Positions 5,717-6,660 of a DNA stretch of 6,660 bases are shown one piece after another (the first letter of the stretch is position 1; every line of letters starts with the position of its first letter). Made by a program: the position numbers and the translations under genes. The notes beneath the pieces were generated by a model. That model worked only from the letters and a program-made list of their open reading frames with translations. It was not told the origin of the DNA and searched no databases. Origin of the DNA: Ruminococcaceae bacterium UBA6392 (lineage in GTDB: Bacteria > Bacillota > Clostridia > Oscillospirales > Acutalibacteraceae); the NCBI GenBank assembly GCA_002438685.1, contig DJQG01000053.1, positions 1 through 6,660 of the forward strand, in the 5' to 3' direction.

Positions 5717-6660
5717 TTAAAACATGTTGATGATAACCGGGATAAGATCCTTTATAATCTTGACAACGATCTTTGCGATGACCGGAGCGACAACGCTCGT
5801 TATCTTCACAACATATCTTGCAACTTCAATCGCAATCTGGATTATAGCATACCACTTGCCGAGATATCGCTGGAGCATATTTGTGTCCATGCCCTTATAG
5901 TCGGGATCGACGGGAGTGTAGGATGTGTCGGTCTTTACTATCTTGCACTCGTCTATCTGCTTCTTACTGTCAACGCCGTAGGTCTTGAGTGTGAACGAAT
6001 TCTTTGTGAACTCAATTGTCGAATATGTCGGCTCTTCTGAGATGTAGCTGAAATCGAGCCAGTCATAGTCGTATTCTTCGATGCGGTTCTTGCCGGAAGC
6101 TGAGCTTGCAGTGAAGTATACGGTGCCCTCGGGGTCAACCACTGCGCCGTCAGAGTTGTATTTCTGATCCTTGACGGGCTTTGTGTCCTTCATGAAATAG
6201 GAGCGACCGTAGATGTGCTCGTGTCCTGTCAGGCAGACATCGATCTCAAATCTGTCGATAAGCGAGCTGTATATGGCTGTGAGAAGCTTGTTGTCGTCAT
6301 CGGCGGCGTGATGTCCGGTGCCGTAGAGGTCGTGGTGGAGCATGGCGACGCGCCATGTGGCATCGGGATTCTTGGCGATAGCGTCAAGAGTGAACTGATA
6401 CTGGTCATACACATTATAAATCTGAGTGTTGTAGACGATGAAAAGCACATCGCCGTAGCGGAACCAGTAGTTCTCGTCAACATTCGCGGGAGTTGTGCCG
6501 CGATATTCGTTCGGGTTGTTGACATAGAACGGATAAGTGTCGCCCTTGCGGTCATGGTTGCCGACCGTCGTAGCCATGGGATACGATCTGAGTGCCGCAG
6601 GGGAGAGGGTACCTGCCCATTCGTTGGCTCTGTCTCCGTGCTGAGTCTGATCGCCTGCGG
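5717..6660 (-). CDS. Calcineurin-like (purple acid phosphatase-like) metallophosphoesterase, N-terminus beyond the right edge
   Basis: Partial gene; the frame is open to the right edge, giving 313 visible residues. The Met at 6577 is internal: 27 in-frame codons precede it and include AGDQTQHGD, the second metal-binding block of this superfamily. Next come the GNHD block (codons just after 6577), MLHHDLYG (metal-binding His), and LTGHEHIYGRSY, the GHxH block. These are the two-metal phosphoesterase signatures after block one (DxG/DxH), which would lie outside the window. The spacing and the Trp/Asn-rich insert resemble purple-acid-phosphatase-like bacterial enzymes, often exported; the signal region is not visible. 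After the catalytic domain, a beta-type region is followed by a roughly 50-residue hydrophobic tail with Lys spaced along it (KWYAII.. to the C-terminus), possibly membrane-binding. The substrate cannot be told; a phosphomonoester, nucleotide or polymer phosphate are all possible. Confidence 0.88.
   Translation of the reverse strand, partial: AGDQTQHGDRANEWAGTLSPAALRSYPMATTVGNHDRKGDTYPFYVNNPNEYRGTTPANVDENYWFRYGDVLFIVYNTQIYNVYDQYQFTLDAIAKNPDATWRVAMLHHDLYGTGHHAADDDNKLLTAIYSSLIDRFEIDVCLTGHEHIYGRSYFMKDTKPVKDQKYNSDGAVVDPEGTVYFTASSASGKNRIEEYDYDWLDFSYISEEPTYSTIEFTKNSFTLKTYGVDSKKQIDECKIVKTDTSYTPVDPDYKGMDTNMLQRYLGKWYAIIQIAIEVARYVVKITSVVAPVIAKIVVKIIKDLIPVIINMF

Noticed and set aside
5690..6040. Plus-strand open frame starting at the phosphoesterase terminator
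   Set aside because: It starts at the edge of the terminator hairpin, overlaps the conserved phosphoesterase antisense, and has no domain.
6575..6577. ATG at 6577 as the start of the phosphoesterase
   Set aside because: The frame stays open upstream to the window edge and encodes the GDQ metal-binding block, so this Met is internal.

Overview
The window looks like a chromosomal segment from a Clostridia-type Firmicute, most likely a gut Ruminococcaceae/Oscillospiraceae-like bacterium. The reasons are: every gene lies on the minus strand, AGGAGG-type ribosome binding sites are strong, short intrinsic terminators are GC-rich, AT-rich promoters have TATAAT boxes, coding GC is moderate, and a DHHW-family protein (a family typical of Firmicutes) sits beside an AlgI-like MBOAT. 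The assignment is an inference from style and gene content, with no marker gene to confirm it.

Reading in the direction of transcription (right to left) there are four transcription units. (1) 6660-5717 holds the 3' part of a calcineurin-like/purple-acid-phosphatase-like metallophosphoesterase. It enters from the right edge and ends at a hairpin terminator (5665-5690). (2) 5534-2761 is a two-gene operon: a membrane O-acyltransferase (MBOAT, AlgI-like, GTG start), then a DHHW-family AlgJ/AlgX-like membrane-anchored protein. It has a clear promoter (5584-5611) with dyad and direct repeats around the -35, and a terminator at 2732-2750. Together the pair is expected to O-acetylate (or otherwise acylate) an extracellular glycan. 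(3) 2608-1490 is a single DUF2804 gene with its own extended -10 promoter and its own terminator (1455-1478). (4) 1378-10 is nanE (N-acetylmannosamine-6-phosphate 2-epimerase) overlapping a ROK-family sugar kinase, a combination typical of N-acetylmannosamine/sialic acid catabolism. No lyase (nanA), deaminase, deacetylase or transporter is visible in the window.

The ROK gene is not intact. Family-like sequence stops near residue 213 and is replaced by AT-rich DNA at positions 1-75 that resembles the terminal region of an IS256-type insertion sequence, so the kinase is probably interrupted. Its usual EIGH substrate/zinc motif is also changed to RIGR.

Nothing here amounts to a clearly new system. 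The points most worth checking are the probable IS insertion, the altered ROK motif, the repeat cluster at the acyltransferase promoter, the stand-alone DUF2804 unit and the hydrophobic Lys-spaced tail of the phosphoesterase. There is no gene-free stretch above 300 bases.
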